64,000 nucleotides of DNA from Tetrahymena thermophila SB210. Lineage: Eukaryota; Ciliophora; Oligohymenophorea; Hymenostomatida; Tetrahymenidae. The notes under the pieces were generated by a model that saw only the letters and a program-made list of their open reading frames with translations, ran no database searches and was not told the origin of the DNA. Every line of letters begins with the position of its first letter. Positions within the stretch are counted from its first letter, which is position 1. Made by a program: the position numbers and the translations under genes. Below are positions 1 to 13,880 of this stretch, one piece after another. The stretch spans positions 124,001 to 188,000 of the forward strand of contig NW_002476432.1 of NCBI RefSeq assembly GCF_000189635.1, in the 5' to 3' direction.

Positions 1-1424
1 CCTGTAATACATTATTTGCAAATTTACAATGTTGAATCACAAGACTTGCAATTCGTCACATTACAATCTTAGCAAACAAATGTTGTGTTGTCACAATATA
101 TGCCATCTTATACTCCTTAAATACATTAACCATTATATGAATAAGGATAGGTAACCATACAAGTTAAGCATTAGTTTTTTTAAGTCCCAGAGCAAGTTTA
201 GCAAGTAGAATAGCAGGGCTAGCAATTTTAATATGTCTAAAGATCTATAATAGTTTATGTACAAACAGTTTATGGTGGCTAGGAAGATAAGCATGTTTTG
301 CTGACAGAGTCATAGAATTAATTGGAAGCACAGCTTGTGCAATCATTAATGTTAGGTCCAGTACATCCATAACAAGCAGAGTTACATTGAGAGCATGGGT
401 ACATAATATATGTATTATATTGCAATGGAAAAGTATTTAATTAATCGTTATATGTTTGGCTATTTACACTAGAACAATTACTAACACATTGATAATCATT
501 AGCTACTTTTATAACGAAGTTTCCTGCTGGACAAGTTCTCATCATTAACTAAAATACAGAAATAGAAACCCAGGGAATATATCCAGTATTACTTTTAACA
601 ACAATATTAATTTATGATCCACTGATTAAATTTGGATTTTGCTAATCAACTCCAAAATCAAATGAAATGTTACTCGCGTCATACCAATAATTGAGTCCAT
701 AAAAGGCAATGTCATTATTAGAAAGCTATGTACTTAATTAATAGTTTTTAGACTATGGAGATATTGGGATGTTTATTTAGTTGCTATTAGTAAATTAAAA
801 TGAATAAAGCAGAGAATCAAAACCAGGATCGTCATATATCAATAAAATATTAAAATCTATAGAGTCCATATTTGCAAATAAAGTTTCTTAGTATTTGAGA
901 TCGATTACATTAGCAGAAATAGAAGAAAAAAATTTAAATTACATATTAGCAAAAGCTATATTGCCTTTATAACCTGAAACAAAAGCACAATAACCTATAA
1001 TATTATTAGGAGTACTAAATGACTTAGAGCCTCCGCTACCAAATGTACCTTAGTATTAAACAGAATTAGGATAATCTGTCGCTAGTATACCAATTTTCAC
1101 TTTATACAGTTAGTGGCCTGAATTTGCCTGAATTTTAACAGTCACTTAAGTATTAGAGACTGATATTGTGGATAAACTAAATCCAACACTTCCATTTATG
1201 TTTGAATTTATCTAAAGAATATTGTAAGTTATTTTCGGAGTATTCTAAAATGGAGTAAGAAAATTAACAGTTTATTAGGCCTAAGTTGTTGAAGAGGAAA
1301 CAATTTCAAGGTAGAAGATTTATGCTCTATCGGACTATCTGTATATAAATTAGCTATTAATATAACAGGTGAGAAAGCTTACGAGGAAGTAAAGTGAGGA
1401 AAGTTAATATTTAAAAGATATCAT
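1..1424 (-). CDS. Lectin-like/cysteine-rich surface protein, N-terminal 474 codons (cut by window edge)
   Basis: Reading from the ATG at 1424 with TAA/TAG as Gln, the frame stays open to position 3. The protein starts MISFKYQLSSLYFLV, a clear signal peptide, followed by QFIYRQSDRAQ, a motif shared with every other member of this family in the window. Residues about 40-130 (TPFQNTPKITYN ... VTVKIQ ... KVKIGILATDYP) resemble an H-type lectin beta-sandwich. A second beta-rich stretch follows. From about residue 293 the sequence turns into C-x2-C modules (CPAGNF, DYQCVSNCS, CTGP, CTSC) like growth-factor-receptor/furin-type cysteine repeats. The C-terminus lies beyond position 1; by comparison with the neighbour at 4034-8872 it should continue through more Cys repeats to a seven-helix membrane domain. 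No intron is seen. Family assignment to H-type lectin is inference from pattern, not a search. Confidence 0.87.
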
Positions 1425-4033
1425 ATATATATGCTTTTCCTAATTTTTTTAGCGAGAGGAGTATTATCTAATATTATTAATCTTATCTTATATAATATTA
1501 TTATTGAAATCAGGTCAAAAAATTAGTTAATTTCTTAACACTTAGTAAATTAAAACAATCAAAATCAAAATATTTATTGATGTCAATATTGGATTCAAAA
1601 ATTTATAAAATAATTTTTAAATTTTGTAAAAAACACTACATTAAATTATATTTTATTTTTAAAATTCTATTTTTCTTCAAAATATTTTGCCAACAATATT
1701 GTAAATTCTCACAAATAAAATTAAAATGTCTGCCCTTAATATTTTCGGCAATTAATTAACAAGGATTTACAGTATTATAATTATCTTTTAAATTTTTCCT
1801 TTATATTATATTCCTCTCTTCATGAAGATAAAGAATGTAAATTACAAATCAAATATTAGTTTCTGATCCTTTTATGTTACACCTGCTAATTATTATTATT
1901 AATCACTTATTTTTTTTTGGCATCATAATATATCTAAATTTTAAATAGATTGCATCTTATTTATTTAAAATTTGTCTTTCTTAATAATATTATTGGGGTA
2001 TTAATAATATAATAAACAAAAACAATTAGGCAGAATCCTATTACTTTAAGATTTATTGTTCATCTGAGCTCAAAGATTTAATTTAATAACCTTTATAGAT
2101 ACCAAACAAAACTTATAAATTCATTCATTGTTTTTAATTTGGATTTAAGTTAATGGTAGCACGTATTGGCATGCAATAACTAACTAAAATTATAACATGT
2201 AAAAAATATTTTACATTTTCAACAAAAGTCCTAATAAATTTTTAGTAGACATAAATTTAAATGTAATCTGTAATGCATAAATGTATCCAATCTTTATTAA
2301 AATATTGCTTTATTTATATAAATTAAAAATTAAGAATAAATGATGATTTTTATTCCACTAATACCATAAAAAACCTTCCTATAAAATAAAATAGAATTAT
2401 GAATGTAACGAAAAAGTAAAACATATATATCTGTTTATATTTCAGTATAAATTTCTACTTTATTTACTAAAAATTAACCCTTTATGGTTAAAGATATTTA
2501 AAGATAAATCTGATAAATTCTAAATTAAGCTCAAAAGTAAATCTTTTTTTGAAATAAATTTATCTTTCTTTCCAATTGCAAATTTAAAAATTTAGCTTAC
2601 AATTATTTATTTTGTACAAATAATTATGCGCTCTATTAAAATGTCTTTTTTCCAAAACTTAATCTGAAAATATTAGCTAAAATTATACTCTAAATACCAA
2701 TTCCTTAAAAATATTCTGGTATTTAAAAACCTTAAATAATTTAATTTCCATTCTTTAGTAAAAGGAAAATTTAAATTATTCCCTATTATCTTAGGGTTTC
2801 AAAGTAAAAATAGAAAATATCTTTAATGATAATAGCCAAATAAATCAAATAATTAATCGAAAAAAACAAATTATTAAGTGTTTCTCTCTTTCTCTTTCTA
2901 TAATCTAAAAATGTTCTAATTTAAATGTAAATAAAATATTAAAATTAATAAAATCTATTTTATGTTTTAAATTAAGATTTTTAAATTCAAAAAAATGGTG
3001 AATATTTTAATTTACACTTTTCAAACTTAAAAAATGATAATTTGCTTACTAAGATTCTACAAAAATAGTTATACAAAAAAAAGAAATTTGGCAAGTAAAA
3101 TATAAAATTAAAAGATATAAAATAAATAAAAGGTAAATAATCAATTTAGATACTTATTAAATAAGAATTTGATAGAGTAGATAATCTACATAAGCAAGTA
3201 TTTAATTCTTTATCAAAAGGACTATTTATGTTATAGTTTATTACTTTTTGTTACAGAGCTATCATTTGTTAAAAAATCTAAGTTATAGCCACAAAGTTAA
3301 TAAAAATTTTTATTATTTAGATATAAATGTATATTCACATTAAAATTGTCAATAAATATTTTGATCTTTATCTTTTGTGGATTTATATTTGAATATTTTT
3401 GTTAATTAGCTTTCCCAAATTAGATATTTTTATTACTATTTTTATTTTATAGGTTTTAGTAAAGAGCTATTTTAAACAGTTTTTCATCAATAACATTTAA
3501 ATAATAATTGTTAAGAATTAAAATAACTGATAATTAATTATGTAAAATAAATATAAAATAAATTTTGTTAATTAACCATTTCTTTTTATTTTGTTTAGAA
3601 TTAATAATCTTTTGTTAATTAGATATAAAAATTCTATTACAGTAGTATTAAAACTAAGAAGGTAGTAAATTAGATAACTAAATTATCAATTTATTTATTC
3701 TTAAAATAAAAATTATGTATCTATTTATAATATTATCTTAATTAAAAGCATTACAAAGGGAGAGCAAATTTTGAAATTTTAATAGATAGATTTGAATTAA
3801 GATACTATTTTTTAAATATAAAATATTTTTATTGAATATAAAATTTTGGTAAAAATATAATTATTTTATATTATAAAAATACAAAAATTCATGAAAATAT
3901 TTATCTTATATAAATTCTGAAAGCCTTTAATTAAAAATTGAACATAACTATTAAAAAATAATGAAATAGTAAATAAACAAAAATATAATTATTCATTTTT
4001 TTTATTTAAAATGTATTTATTAATTAATTAGCT
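1425..4033. other. Intergenic spacer, 2.6 kb, very A+T rich
   Basis: No frame with coding character under the ciliate code. It holds the upstream region of the gene ending at 1424 and the downstream region of the gene ending at 4034. Long A/T runs and short pyrimidine tracts (for example near 2880-2900) are the only structure I see. Confidence 0.6.
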
Positions 4034-7000
4034 TCAATTATTTATGTTTTGAATAGGATTTTTTTGCCATTTAACACGTGTGGTTATATTTTTCATTTCA
4101 AGATTAAAGCTTTGAGAAATTGATCTACGAGTTGTAGATGTGTAGTAACTTAAATCTAACTTTTCTTTGATTGTATTTTTTTTATTTTTTATAAGCTTTA
4201 TGACCAAAAAAGCTACAAAGCATAATGAACAGATTGTAAAGATCATTAGAAAAATCAGGACTAAAGTTGCTATTAAAACGAGTTACTGTTCATCTTTTGA
4301 ATTTAAAAATACTCCGTAGAGGATAATTAAAACAGCAAATAATATATCAGTTAGCAGGGTAAAATATAAACTAATCTTGTCGCTGAATGGGTTCACCCAT
4401 TTTTTTACTAAAATTTCTAAAATAAGAATAAAAACAATTGCCCAAACAGAAAACTTAACATAGTTAAAAGCAAGAGAAATGATTGAACAAAATACAATTT
4501 TTTTTACTTCAATTAGTAAAAAGTAATATCTTCCTATAAAGCTTGTCGTATCTAATGAAGATTTTAATATCTAGTATGATTAGTCTTATTATTCTGCTTT
4601 TTTACACTTATATGTTATCCATACCAAAAAAATTGTATAAAATACTCCAAATAATCCTAAAAATACAAAATCAATGAGTTGTTATTTTTAGAAACTTAAA
4701 TTAAATAAGGAGATAATCAGAAAATTTGATGTGATTACAAACAATAGAATGAAGATATTCCATTTAAAAAGATAGGTGTATTTCAATATAATTTGAGTCT
4801 TTAGTTCATATAAGTGCAAGCAAGCACATATAATTAAAAATAAAGCTAAAGCACTAAGAGGAATAAAGCTGGCTTAGAAAAAACTTTCCTAAAGTTCAAC
4901 TGCCAAAAATGTATCTTTGTTTTGTAAAATTTATGTATTTTAATCTGAACTAAGAATTCTAGATACTCTAAGAGTTGGATTGCTGGTAGAGTCTTAGCTT
5001 TCCTTTTTGTTAAAAATCTCAAAGGAATTATATTTTGTGTAGAGCTTTAAAACATTATTTATAGAGTTTTATTGATAATCGGTATGATTTATGAAGGAAA
5101 GATCTCCAATTAACTATTAAATTTAGTACTAGTACATAACAGATGGGATATTAATTAAGAAAAGACCTAGCGTTTGTACAGGAAACGATATTATATTTAA
5201 CTTCTAGTGAACTTCTACTAGTAAGCTGTCTACTTGTTGTATCTTTTTACAATCTTACTAACCATTCTCTATATAATTCTGCTTACATTCACATTTCTAT
5301 GTTTGCAAATTATATTCTCTAGTTTATGAAGAACACAATAAACAGGCCGTATCTTTAGAGCTACTGCATTCCTTACAACTAAAATGACAAAGCTCTTTTG
5401 GAAAGTAATTCGGTTCGTTAATTAGATACATACTGCATTCTGATTAATTTGAGCAAGCCTAGCATAAATTTGGGCAATCCATTTCGCATTCATTTTTCTC
5501 ATTAGCAAATTTATAGTTGCTGCAAAACTGACAATATCCTTTATTGTAATGAAAACCATCTAGGCATTTCAAGCAGCTTTTCCCATCATCAGAACAAGCT
5601 TTACAATTTTTCTAGGGGCATTTTTAGCATTTTTAATATGATTAAGAATAAAAATAACCTTCCTTACAAATACATTTTTCTTCTCCATTAGACTCAACAT
5701 TTAAATAGGCATTTTCAATACAAATATCACATTTATTGCTATGTTCACAAGACTTGCATCTAGAAGTTTGGCATGGTAAACACTAAGTACCATCAGACGA
5801 GAGCCCAAAACCCTGTTAAGAGCATATGCATTAATTATTTGAATTTAGATTTGCAGAATCTATACAGCTCAAGCAGCCTTTAATAGTTTTATCAGAACAT
5901 GTCTAGCAATACTCACTACAAGAAGAGCATATTCTTTCTTACAAATCAAAGTATTCATTTCTTTTACAGTCCAGCAAGCATTTGTTTTCTTTCAGATAGT
6001 AAGGATTTTGGCAGCTGCTGCAGTTATCAAAAAAATTTTAACAAAGACTACAGCCTTTTTAGCAGACTTAACAAGTATTTTCTTATTTGCTCTGATTTAG
6101 GTAATATCCATCATAGCATTCTGAACATTGTGTACTTGTAGGACCTGTACATGATTTGCAAGAGGCATCACATTCATGGCAAATAAAATTTTCACAGTAA
6201 GTTTGCTTAGGTTAGATTAATGAACAAGTATTTTTATAGAAATATATTTAATCATTACATTCTTAGCATTATTATGGATCAGGGCCAGTACAAAATTTGC
6301 AATTCTCAGAGCATTTTTCGCATGTTTGATAATTTAAATTGCTAACATTTTTACAAAATGCACCATTTGGATTTTAATTATAGCATTTGTTGTTAAAAAA
6401 ATATTGCTGAGCTTAGCAAGACAAACAAAAGTCAGAAGAGTTCTAGCAAGTTAAGCATTTTTTGGAATCACAATCAAAGCAAATAAAATCTTAATCACAG
6501 TAAGTAAAACCAGGTTATTGATTAAAGCATTAGGATTTATATAAGAACTGCTGACTTAAACAAGAGGTACATTAATTTTTGTAAGGACCTAAACATTCTT
6601 TACATTCATCATGACATTTTTAGCAAATATTATTTTAATCACAATAAGTTGAAGGAGGTTTTACTTGAAAGCACTGATTTTAATAAAAGAAATACCCAGA
6701 AATGCAAGTATCGTATTGATTAGGTTAATCGCCACTACAATTTGCACAAGACTAAAAACAAGCAGAGCATCTTTTAAAAATTTCGTTATTTTACAGGTCT
6801 AAGCAGAAAGTTTTATCAGGTTAATTGTTATAGCAAACTCCATTAAATAAATATTAATCATTTTGGCAAGATGTACATTTGTCTGGAGCATCAACACAAG
6901 TTACACATTTTTTCAAATCACAATCTTTGCAAACTAAATTTTAATCACAATATGTACCAGATTATTTTGTAGATGAACAAGTATTCTGGTATAAGTATTG

Positions 7001-8872
7001 GTTTTTAAAGCAAGAAGTACAATTATTATCCATTCCAGCTGTACATTCCTAGCAACTTTTGTCACAAGGATAGCAAATTAAATTAGAATCACAGTAAGTA
7101 CCAGTTTATTAATTATCGAAGCATTAATTATTATTAAAGTACTTTCCTGCTAAACATTCACTACATTAATTGCTTTACTGGCCTGAGCATTTAGAACAGT
7201 TTTAACTGCACCTAACACAATCATATTAAATCAAAATTTAATTATAATTACAGAAAGTGTACTGTTATTAGCTAGAATAGCAAACATTTTCAAGCAGGTA
7301 TTATCCATTTTAACATTAAGTACATTTATCTAAAGAATCAATACAATTTACACACTTAGATTGATCACATAATTAGCAGATATTGTTATTATCGCAATAT
7401 GTGTGGTCTTATTTTGAGTTATAGCAAGTATTGTTAAACAAATACCATGTATCTATACATAGTAGGCATTATTAGAGAGTTGAGTCACATTTTTTGCAAT
7501 TGCTAATTAAGCAATCTTTGCAAGTTTTAGTGACATTATCACAAAAAACTCCAACTTACTAATCATTAACACATAATCTGTTATAAGAATAAGGGTAGTT
7601 TTCTGAGCAAGTAATGCATTAATTGATGCCTCCACCTGAACAAGTTTTGCATGTTTGATTACATGGCTAGCAACTTTAATAGCTTTAAGAATTCTTATTC
7701 ACCTGCTAGCAAAATGTTTGGTTTGGTTAATTATCTAAACAAACATTATTTGTCTCATCATAATACTAATTTGAATGGCAACTATTGCAATTTGTGTTTT
7801 GAGGTCCAGAGCAACTATAGCAAGAGGAGTGACATGGAGAACAAGAGTTCATCTTATAGGTACTGTAATCTAAAGGAAAATTATTGATAGAATCGTTGTA
7901 GGTTGATATATCAACTGCTGAGCAATCACTGACACATTAATAATCGCTTCCCACTTTGATGATAAAGTTACTAGGAGGACAATACCTAATCATTAGCTCA
8001 AATACGGAAATAGTTAACCAGCTAATATAACCTTTATGGTTATAAATTTTTAAATTGATTTTTGAGTTGGTGATTATTTATTAAGAATTTGATTAGTTAA
8101 CTTCAAAGTTATATTCAAAATTACTATGATCATTCCAATAACCCATTCCATAAAAAATCTGATCTTATTCAGATAGCTACGTGTTTTGTGAATAAGATTT
8201 ATCATCAACGAAACTGCTCAAGGAAAATTCTGAACTTGTTGTAAATTTAAATGAGTATAATTAAAACCAAGGCTAGTTTGTTTCGTAAATAGCCAAAGCA
8301 TTAAAATCTATGGATTTCATATTACCTCCTAGTGTCTCATCATAATATAATTAAAGCTATTAACCATTCACTTATGAAGAGAATTTGAATTAAATAATAG
8401 CAAATGCTATATCACCTACATAAGCATATACAAATGCGCAGTACCCAACTATTTTTCCTGGTGCTGTAAAGGTCTAGCTTCCTTCTTTATTAAACGTTCC
8501 TTAAAACTAAACTGAATTTGGAAAATCTGTAGCCAAAATCCCTATCCTTATATTATAGAGAGTATGTCCTGGCTTGGCTTTTATCTCAACCTAAAGTTAA
8601 GTATTAGAAACAGAAATAGTGTTTACTTCAAAACCAATAGTGTACTCTATATTTGTTTTAATCTTAAGTAAATTGTAAGTTATTTTTGGCACATTTAGAA
8701 ACTAGGTCTTAAAAGTGACAGTTTTTGAGGCTTATGTGCATGTTGAATCTACTATTTGCAGATATTAAATATCCATTCTATCAGATTGTTTGTATATAAA
8801 ATCACAAACAATCTTTTAAGAGAATGTTAAAATAGTAAAGCAAAATATAAAAAAGCTGAACTTATTTTTCAT
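4034..8872 (-). CDS. Lectin-like, cysteine-rich seven-transmembrane surface protein (intronless, 1612 aa)
   Basis: One uninterrupted frame of 1613 codons from ATG at 8872 to TGA at 4034-4036. The signal peptide begins MKNKFSFFIFCFTILT and is followed by FIYKQSDRMD, the family's conserved mature N-terminus. Residues about 35-125 look like an H-type lectin beta-sandwich. Residues about 290-1200 are repeated C-x2-C modules (CSECLAG, CDSNLICYPC, CVTC), a furin/GFR-like extracellular stalk. A membrane-proximal beta-rich segment precedes seven hydrophobic helices at about residues 1330-1560, including SVWAIVFILILEILV (helix 5) and LLTDILFAVLIILYG (helix 6). The short cytosolic tail carries VKWQKNP, conserved in the 27-48 kb paralogues. 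It lacks the intron those paralogues share. Likely a plasma-membrane or ciliary receptor or adhesion protein; ligand unknown. Confidence 0.92.
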
Positions 8873-10157
8873 TTGATTGAATTTAATTTAATGATTCGAG
8901 TTTCTTATATCAATTGAAATTAATAATATCTAATTTATTTATATAATATTATTCATATCGAACTATTGATCAACCACTAGAACTTTAATTAAGCTAGTTC
9001 ATTTTATTTACTTCTAGAAAAAGGATAGTTAGTTAGATAAATTAAAAAATGAAGAATTCATGATATTATTTTTCAAATAAAATGAGATAAATCCTAAAAA
9101 AATATAATTAAAAAATAATTTTAAATAGCAGAACTATAAGATTTATATTTTAAGTAAAAAAGTGCACAAAAAGATTATTTTTAAAGCAGCGTAACTTAAT
9201 AGAGTAAATTAGATGATATCTTTTCTCATAAAAGTCAAATCTTTTATAATTTAATTAAATATTGCGCACTTTATTTTGTCAAAACATAAGATAGATAATA
9301 TTATAATTTTTTTCATAATATTAAAGGTTTTTCTTAATAGATTTATAAAATAAAGAAACTCAGAGCCTGCTTAAAATTTATTAATTGAATTATAGATAAA
9401 TAAAGATAGACAACTATCCAAAGTTACTTTTGATAGATCATCTAAGAAAGCATAAATTAAAATTTACCTTACAATATTTTACAAGCAAAAATTAAAGTAA
9501 TTAAAAAACATATCCCCACACATTTTTTATTTACTTACCCCTAAGTAAATCTTTGAAATAAAGTAATAAAAGACATACAAATAATATAAATACATAAGGA
9601 TTCAAAATACATTTATTATTTTAGCTTGTAATAATTATGCCTATTACATCATAAATTTATTAAAAATAAATAGCTATTGTCCATAACCAAACATTTACCT
9701 TTTATATTAGTAAAATGTAAAATTTATTTTTTTAAGGATATTTAATAGAAATGTAAATAAAATAAATTTCATGATATAACGTGTGCCTAGATCTAATAAA
9801 TTTATACATAATTTTTTAATTTATACAGTTGATGAAAATTAATTCATCAAAAAGTAATAAATTTAATTAAAATAATTTATTAAAAATTAATGGTTTTATG
9901 TTAGATATAATGTAAAGCCTTAATTATTTTTTAGTTGATTATAATAGTAATTAATGATAAAAATCGAGGAGTTATTAATTTTAATTAAAAAGAATATTAT
10001 ATTTTTATAAAGTTGATAATCAAGATATTAAAGTATTCATATTAGTTAGATTTAAATATAAATTGACAGACAAAGATAAATAAAAAATAAACAAAATAAC
10101 AATAGAAATATTTTTCATTTTTCATATTAACTTTTATATTTCAAGTTATGAATTAAA
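8873..10157. other. Intergenic spacer
   Basis: About 1.3 kb between the start of the surface-protein gene and the stop of the LRR gene on the same strand. Extremely A+T rich. I see no coding frame, RNA gene or repeat family in it; it should hold the promoter of the gene starting at 8872. Confidence 0.55.
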
Positions 10158-13058
10158 TCAATAGCACTCTATCCTAAAATTCAATTTTACTAATTACTTT
10201 ATCTTTCTAACTCTTGCTGATAACTTTGTGAAAAACTCGAAATTGAAGCCATTTCCGCTAAATTTAAAAATAAATATAATCTTTATTTAATTAGGATTTT
10301 AAAACAAATATTAAATATAAAAATTAAAATCTTATAACCTTAATTCTAGTTTTAAATCCTTAATAGAAAAATTATTTCTCAAAGCTAAAATTATATTATT
10401 CGCTCCTTCTTCTGTGATACCACAATCCCTTTATAATAAATAATATTTTTTAAAGCATTTATAATCTAATAAATATTCTTCACAAATAAATATATAATTC
10501 ATTTTTATGTTTAATATAGATTTTAAAATAAATTCCAAACTATTTTATTGTAAATAATTAATTTATTTAATTTGATTTTAAGATTACCATGCACTAAAAT
10601 CTAATCTAGATAATTATTAAGATCTAGACAAGTCATTAAAAAGCTAAGTGATACCTTCGTCTTGAATTTAGTTATACCTAAATTTAAATTTAAAACATTA
10701 ATTTGTTATCTTAAATTAAGGGTAGGCAGCTAACTTATTAAAAAATATTTAAATATTTAAAAAAATAAATTATTTAATAATCAATCAAATATGGCTTTAA
10801 ATATTCTACGATAAATCTAATTCTAGATTTGATAGATTCTTGAATTGCTGTAAACTTTAACCTAGATTTATAACACCTTTTGATTGAATACATCCTCTTT
10901 TAATATAAAAGAATATAATTATCATTAATTTAATGGAAAAAGATTAAATAAAACAATGTTTTTGATGAAATTTTAATTCAAAAAATAAAAATGATGTACC
11001 TTAAATAGAGTTAAAGGTTTTTAAGATTTACAGAATTTTTTAATTCATTAACTAATTCAATTATCCCTTCATCGCCTATATTATTATCTCTTATAAAAGA
11101 AATAATAATTTTATTATCAATAATTAATTAAATACGATAATTCTATTAGCAAACTCTCAAGATTATTGCAGCTCCCGAAATACTATGATAAATTTTTGAT
11201 ACCAACTTTACAAATATTACAATCTCTATTTTTAAAATTATGTTTTAGTTATTAAAAAAATTTAATCAGATAAAAATATATTTTAGAATGAATATTACCC
11301 TAAGTTAAGATATAAATTGGTAAGATTTTTTAAGCTAGAAAAGCATGTTCCCAAACCAGACACCTAACCATCAGAATAATAATTTCCGCTAATTAAATTG
11401 TTTCATTAAAATTTTATACTGTGGCTAAACTTTAATTCAAATATTTACTTATTAAACAAAGTTAAGCTTTTTAAATTTATGCACTAACCCAAATCTAAAA
11501 ATAAGCAAGGTTCTTAAGATTAATTATTATCTAACATTTATATATAGCTTTTATTATAGAAATAATTTGATTGAAATTTTCCATAATTTTTTTTGAAAAT
11601 TATCTAATCTACCTCATATCGAATTCAAAATTATTGAGATTAATGCACTTTTAAAGAGATTAAAACAATTTCCTTACACCTTATGAGCTAATTTAAGTTT
11701 ATCTTTTTTAATAAATGATTGTAAATTTGTTAGTCCTTAAAATCTTTATCTTTAGTGAAAGACAAATCAAATTTACCTGATACCAAGTGATAACTTTTTA
11801 AGATTCTTTAATTAAGGCAAACTATTTGTAAGCTCAGTGATATCTTAATCTTAAATTTTAGTATCTCTTTTATAAATATAATTTTTTACGTATTATTAAC
11901 TCAAAATTATATAGACTGTAATTTTTATAAGTTAAAATATTTTAAGCTCAGGGTGAGGGCAAAAGTTATTGAAAATATATTCATGATATTTTATTTTTTT
12001 AATAAAAATTTTAGCAATTTTTAATTAGAATTTAAGGTATGCTATATTTATTAATATAAAATATAATCTACTAAAGGTCAATTTTCAAAGAAGATAGAAT
12101 CTTAGATTAGGTAAGTGCAGTTGCTAATAGATTTATTATTTCTATATTCACTTGAATAAAGCTTTTATTTTAAAATATGTATTTTTATATTTTTTAGAAA
12201 TTAAATGTTTTAAAATAAAAGAAAGTTACTTAAAGCTGACTTCCAAATTGGTAAGATTTTTAAGATTAGCTATTAAAGAACTTAAACTTTATAATTCATG
12301 TTCTTTTATCTAGTCTTTACTTCTATATTTGTTATTAAATTATTTTTGTTTTGAAAATACAATTTAAGAATATTTTTTAAATTGTTAATAATAAATAAAT
12401 ATTTTTATTTACTCATCTTATTACCAAAACTTTAGTGATAATTTCTATATTTATTAACATTGCTCTATTTTAGAAATTTAGATATTGAGACATTCTTCAT
12501 CTTATAAATCAAGTCTATTTTCAAAAAATAAGTTTTATATTTTGAATGTGTAAAATATTAAATTATAATAATGAAATATTTTTATTTTTAATCAATTAAA
12601 ATGCATATATGTATTCATACTCTAAATCAATTGATAAGCTTTAAAGATTCTTGTAGTTAGTCCAAATAGAACTGATTATGCTCGCTTTCTTTTAGTCAAT
12701 AGAGTTGTTTCTTTTTAAAAAGTATAATTTTAAATATTTTCAATTTTGAGAAAATTCTATGGTTTTAAAAATTCATACAAAATATTTAAAATAATCACTT
12801 TATTTTAAAATAATTACGTAAAATTGAGATTTAAAGATTTTAATTCAGTCATTTTGGATAATGATTAACATATATTTGTTATACCTTCTTCGTTTATTCC
12901 ATTCTAGCTGTATTTAAAAAATATTTATTCTATATAAAAAAGATAGTTATATTTATACGCTAAATCAAGCTCGAGATTTTCTATTTATGAGCATTAATTT
13001 AAAGCAGAAGCTAAATGAGAAATTTGAGTCTCATCAAAACCTTGATATCTTTATTCAT

Positions 13059-13097
<39 letters not shown>

Positions 13098-13305
13098 TTT
13101 CAAGTTTATAAATTATCATCAAAAAATATATATATTATTAATTAAGTAGATATTAAAACTACCCAACAAGTAACTGTAAGTTTTTTAGACCATCTAAGTT
13201 AGATTATAGAAACTTTTAAGTTTAAATAAAGATTCTTTAATATGTTATTAAATCAAAAATATTGCTCACTTCCTCTAAAGAGAAAAAGGCGTTAGCGTAG
13301 GACAT
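10158..13305 (-). CDS. Leucine-rich-repeat protein, 15 exons, about 469 aa
   Basis: Spliced model, high to low coordinate: 13305-13163, 13048-12959, 12907-12818, 12710-12621, 12319-12230, 12161-12072, 11866-11777, 11702-11613, 11388-11299, 11225-11136, 11089-11000, 10896-10810, 10677-10588, 10428-10339, 10257-10158. All introns are phase 2 with GT...AG ends. The sum is 1410 nt, exactly 470 codons, ending TGA at 10158-10160. The first exon starts MSYANAFFSLEEV and already ends in an LRR half (LKNLQLLVG). Each internal exon encodes one ribonuclease-inhibitor-like repeat such as DNNIGDEGIIELVNEL. There is no signal peptide, so the protein is probably intracellular. Repeats are far more divergent than in the neighbouring LRR gene, and longer introns (12320-12620, 11867-12071, 11389-11612) appear to hold decayed units. 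Exact use of weak exons needs cDNA. Confidence 0.8.
10339..13048 (-). repeat. Array of one-repeat exons (12 of 90 nt, one of 87 nt)
   Basis: Thirteen internal exons each encode one LRR of 30 residues (29 in the exon at 10810-10896). Every exon begins with the third base of a split codon after AG and ends with two bases before GT. The pattern is x-x-N-x-I-x-x-x-G-x4-L-x2-L-x4-N-L-x2-L-x-L-x-L. This is direct observation from the sequence. Confidence 0.85.
13057..13100. repeat. (ATTT)n microsatellite in intron 1 of the LRR gene
   Basis: Eleven tandem ATTT units, 44 nt, lying inside the first intron (13049-13162) of the minus-strand LRR gene, just upstream of its second exon. Confidence 0.95.
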
Positions 13306-13880
13306 CTCAATTTATATTATTACTTACTTTATTAGTTAAATAATTTATTTATTTTCTTGAAATTAAAATTCACTTTTTAATGAAATTTGTTTACAAATTT
13401 TATTTAATCTTATTTTTATCTCATGTATTTTTATTTATTATAAAAGTTTTCTTTCTATTAAATTCTGTAGGTGTTTTGACTAAAATTCATAATTAATTTC
13501 TTCTTTTATGGTAAATTTTCAGTAATTTTATTTTATTAAAAACTAAGAATTATTTGAATGATATTTAATTTACTAACTTCATTTATTTTTAATGAGGATT
13601 TATAATATTTTTTACAAAATTTTTTTTAGATGAAACTCATTTTATTAATTTTAATAATTAATTATAAAAATTTAAAACAAAAAAATCTTTTTTCAAGATT
13701 TTTTATTTATGATTTATTTAGAAAAATTTAAATGTATGATTAAAAAAAGCTAATAAAATAAAACATAAATATTAATTAATTTATTAAAGCTTTTTTTTCA
13801 TAGTAATTTAATAAAGACTTATTAGTTAGGAGATTGTGAAAATTTTTTAATTATTTAAAATAGTAAAAAATAAAAAGAAA
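13306..13880. promoter_or_regulatory. Shared divergent promoter region between two LRR genes
   Basis: A 575-nt gap separates the two start codons of oppositely transcribed LRR genes (ATG at 13305 on minus, 13881 on plus). No coding sequence is seen. Both promoters must lie here or overlap the first exons. No defined ciliate core promoter motif can be assigned from sequence alone. Confidence 0.6.

Noticed and set aside
1577..1759. Plus-strand 60-codon frame rich in Lys/Phe/Ile
   Set aside because: Composition is that of translated A+T-rich spacer and it has no TGA stop of its own under the ciliate code at that point; no homologous copy nearby.
5899..7887. Plus-strand frames of 78-80 codons within 5899-7887
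   Set aside because: They lie antisense to the Cys-rich part of the 1612-aa gene; their Ser/Asn/Tyr-rich composition is the shadow of CxxC repeats on the other strand.
13057..13100. ATTT run as a regulatory element
   Set aside because: It is a simple microsatellite within an intron; no evidence of function.
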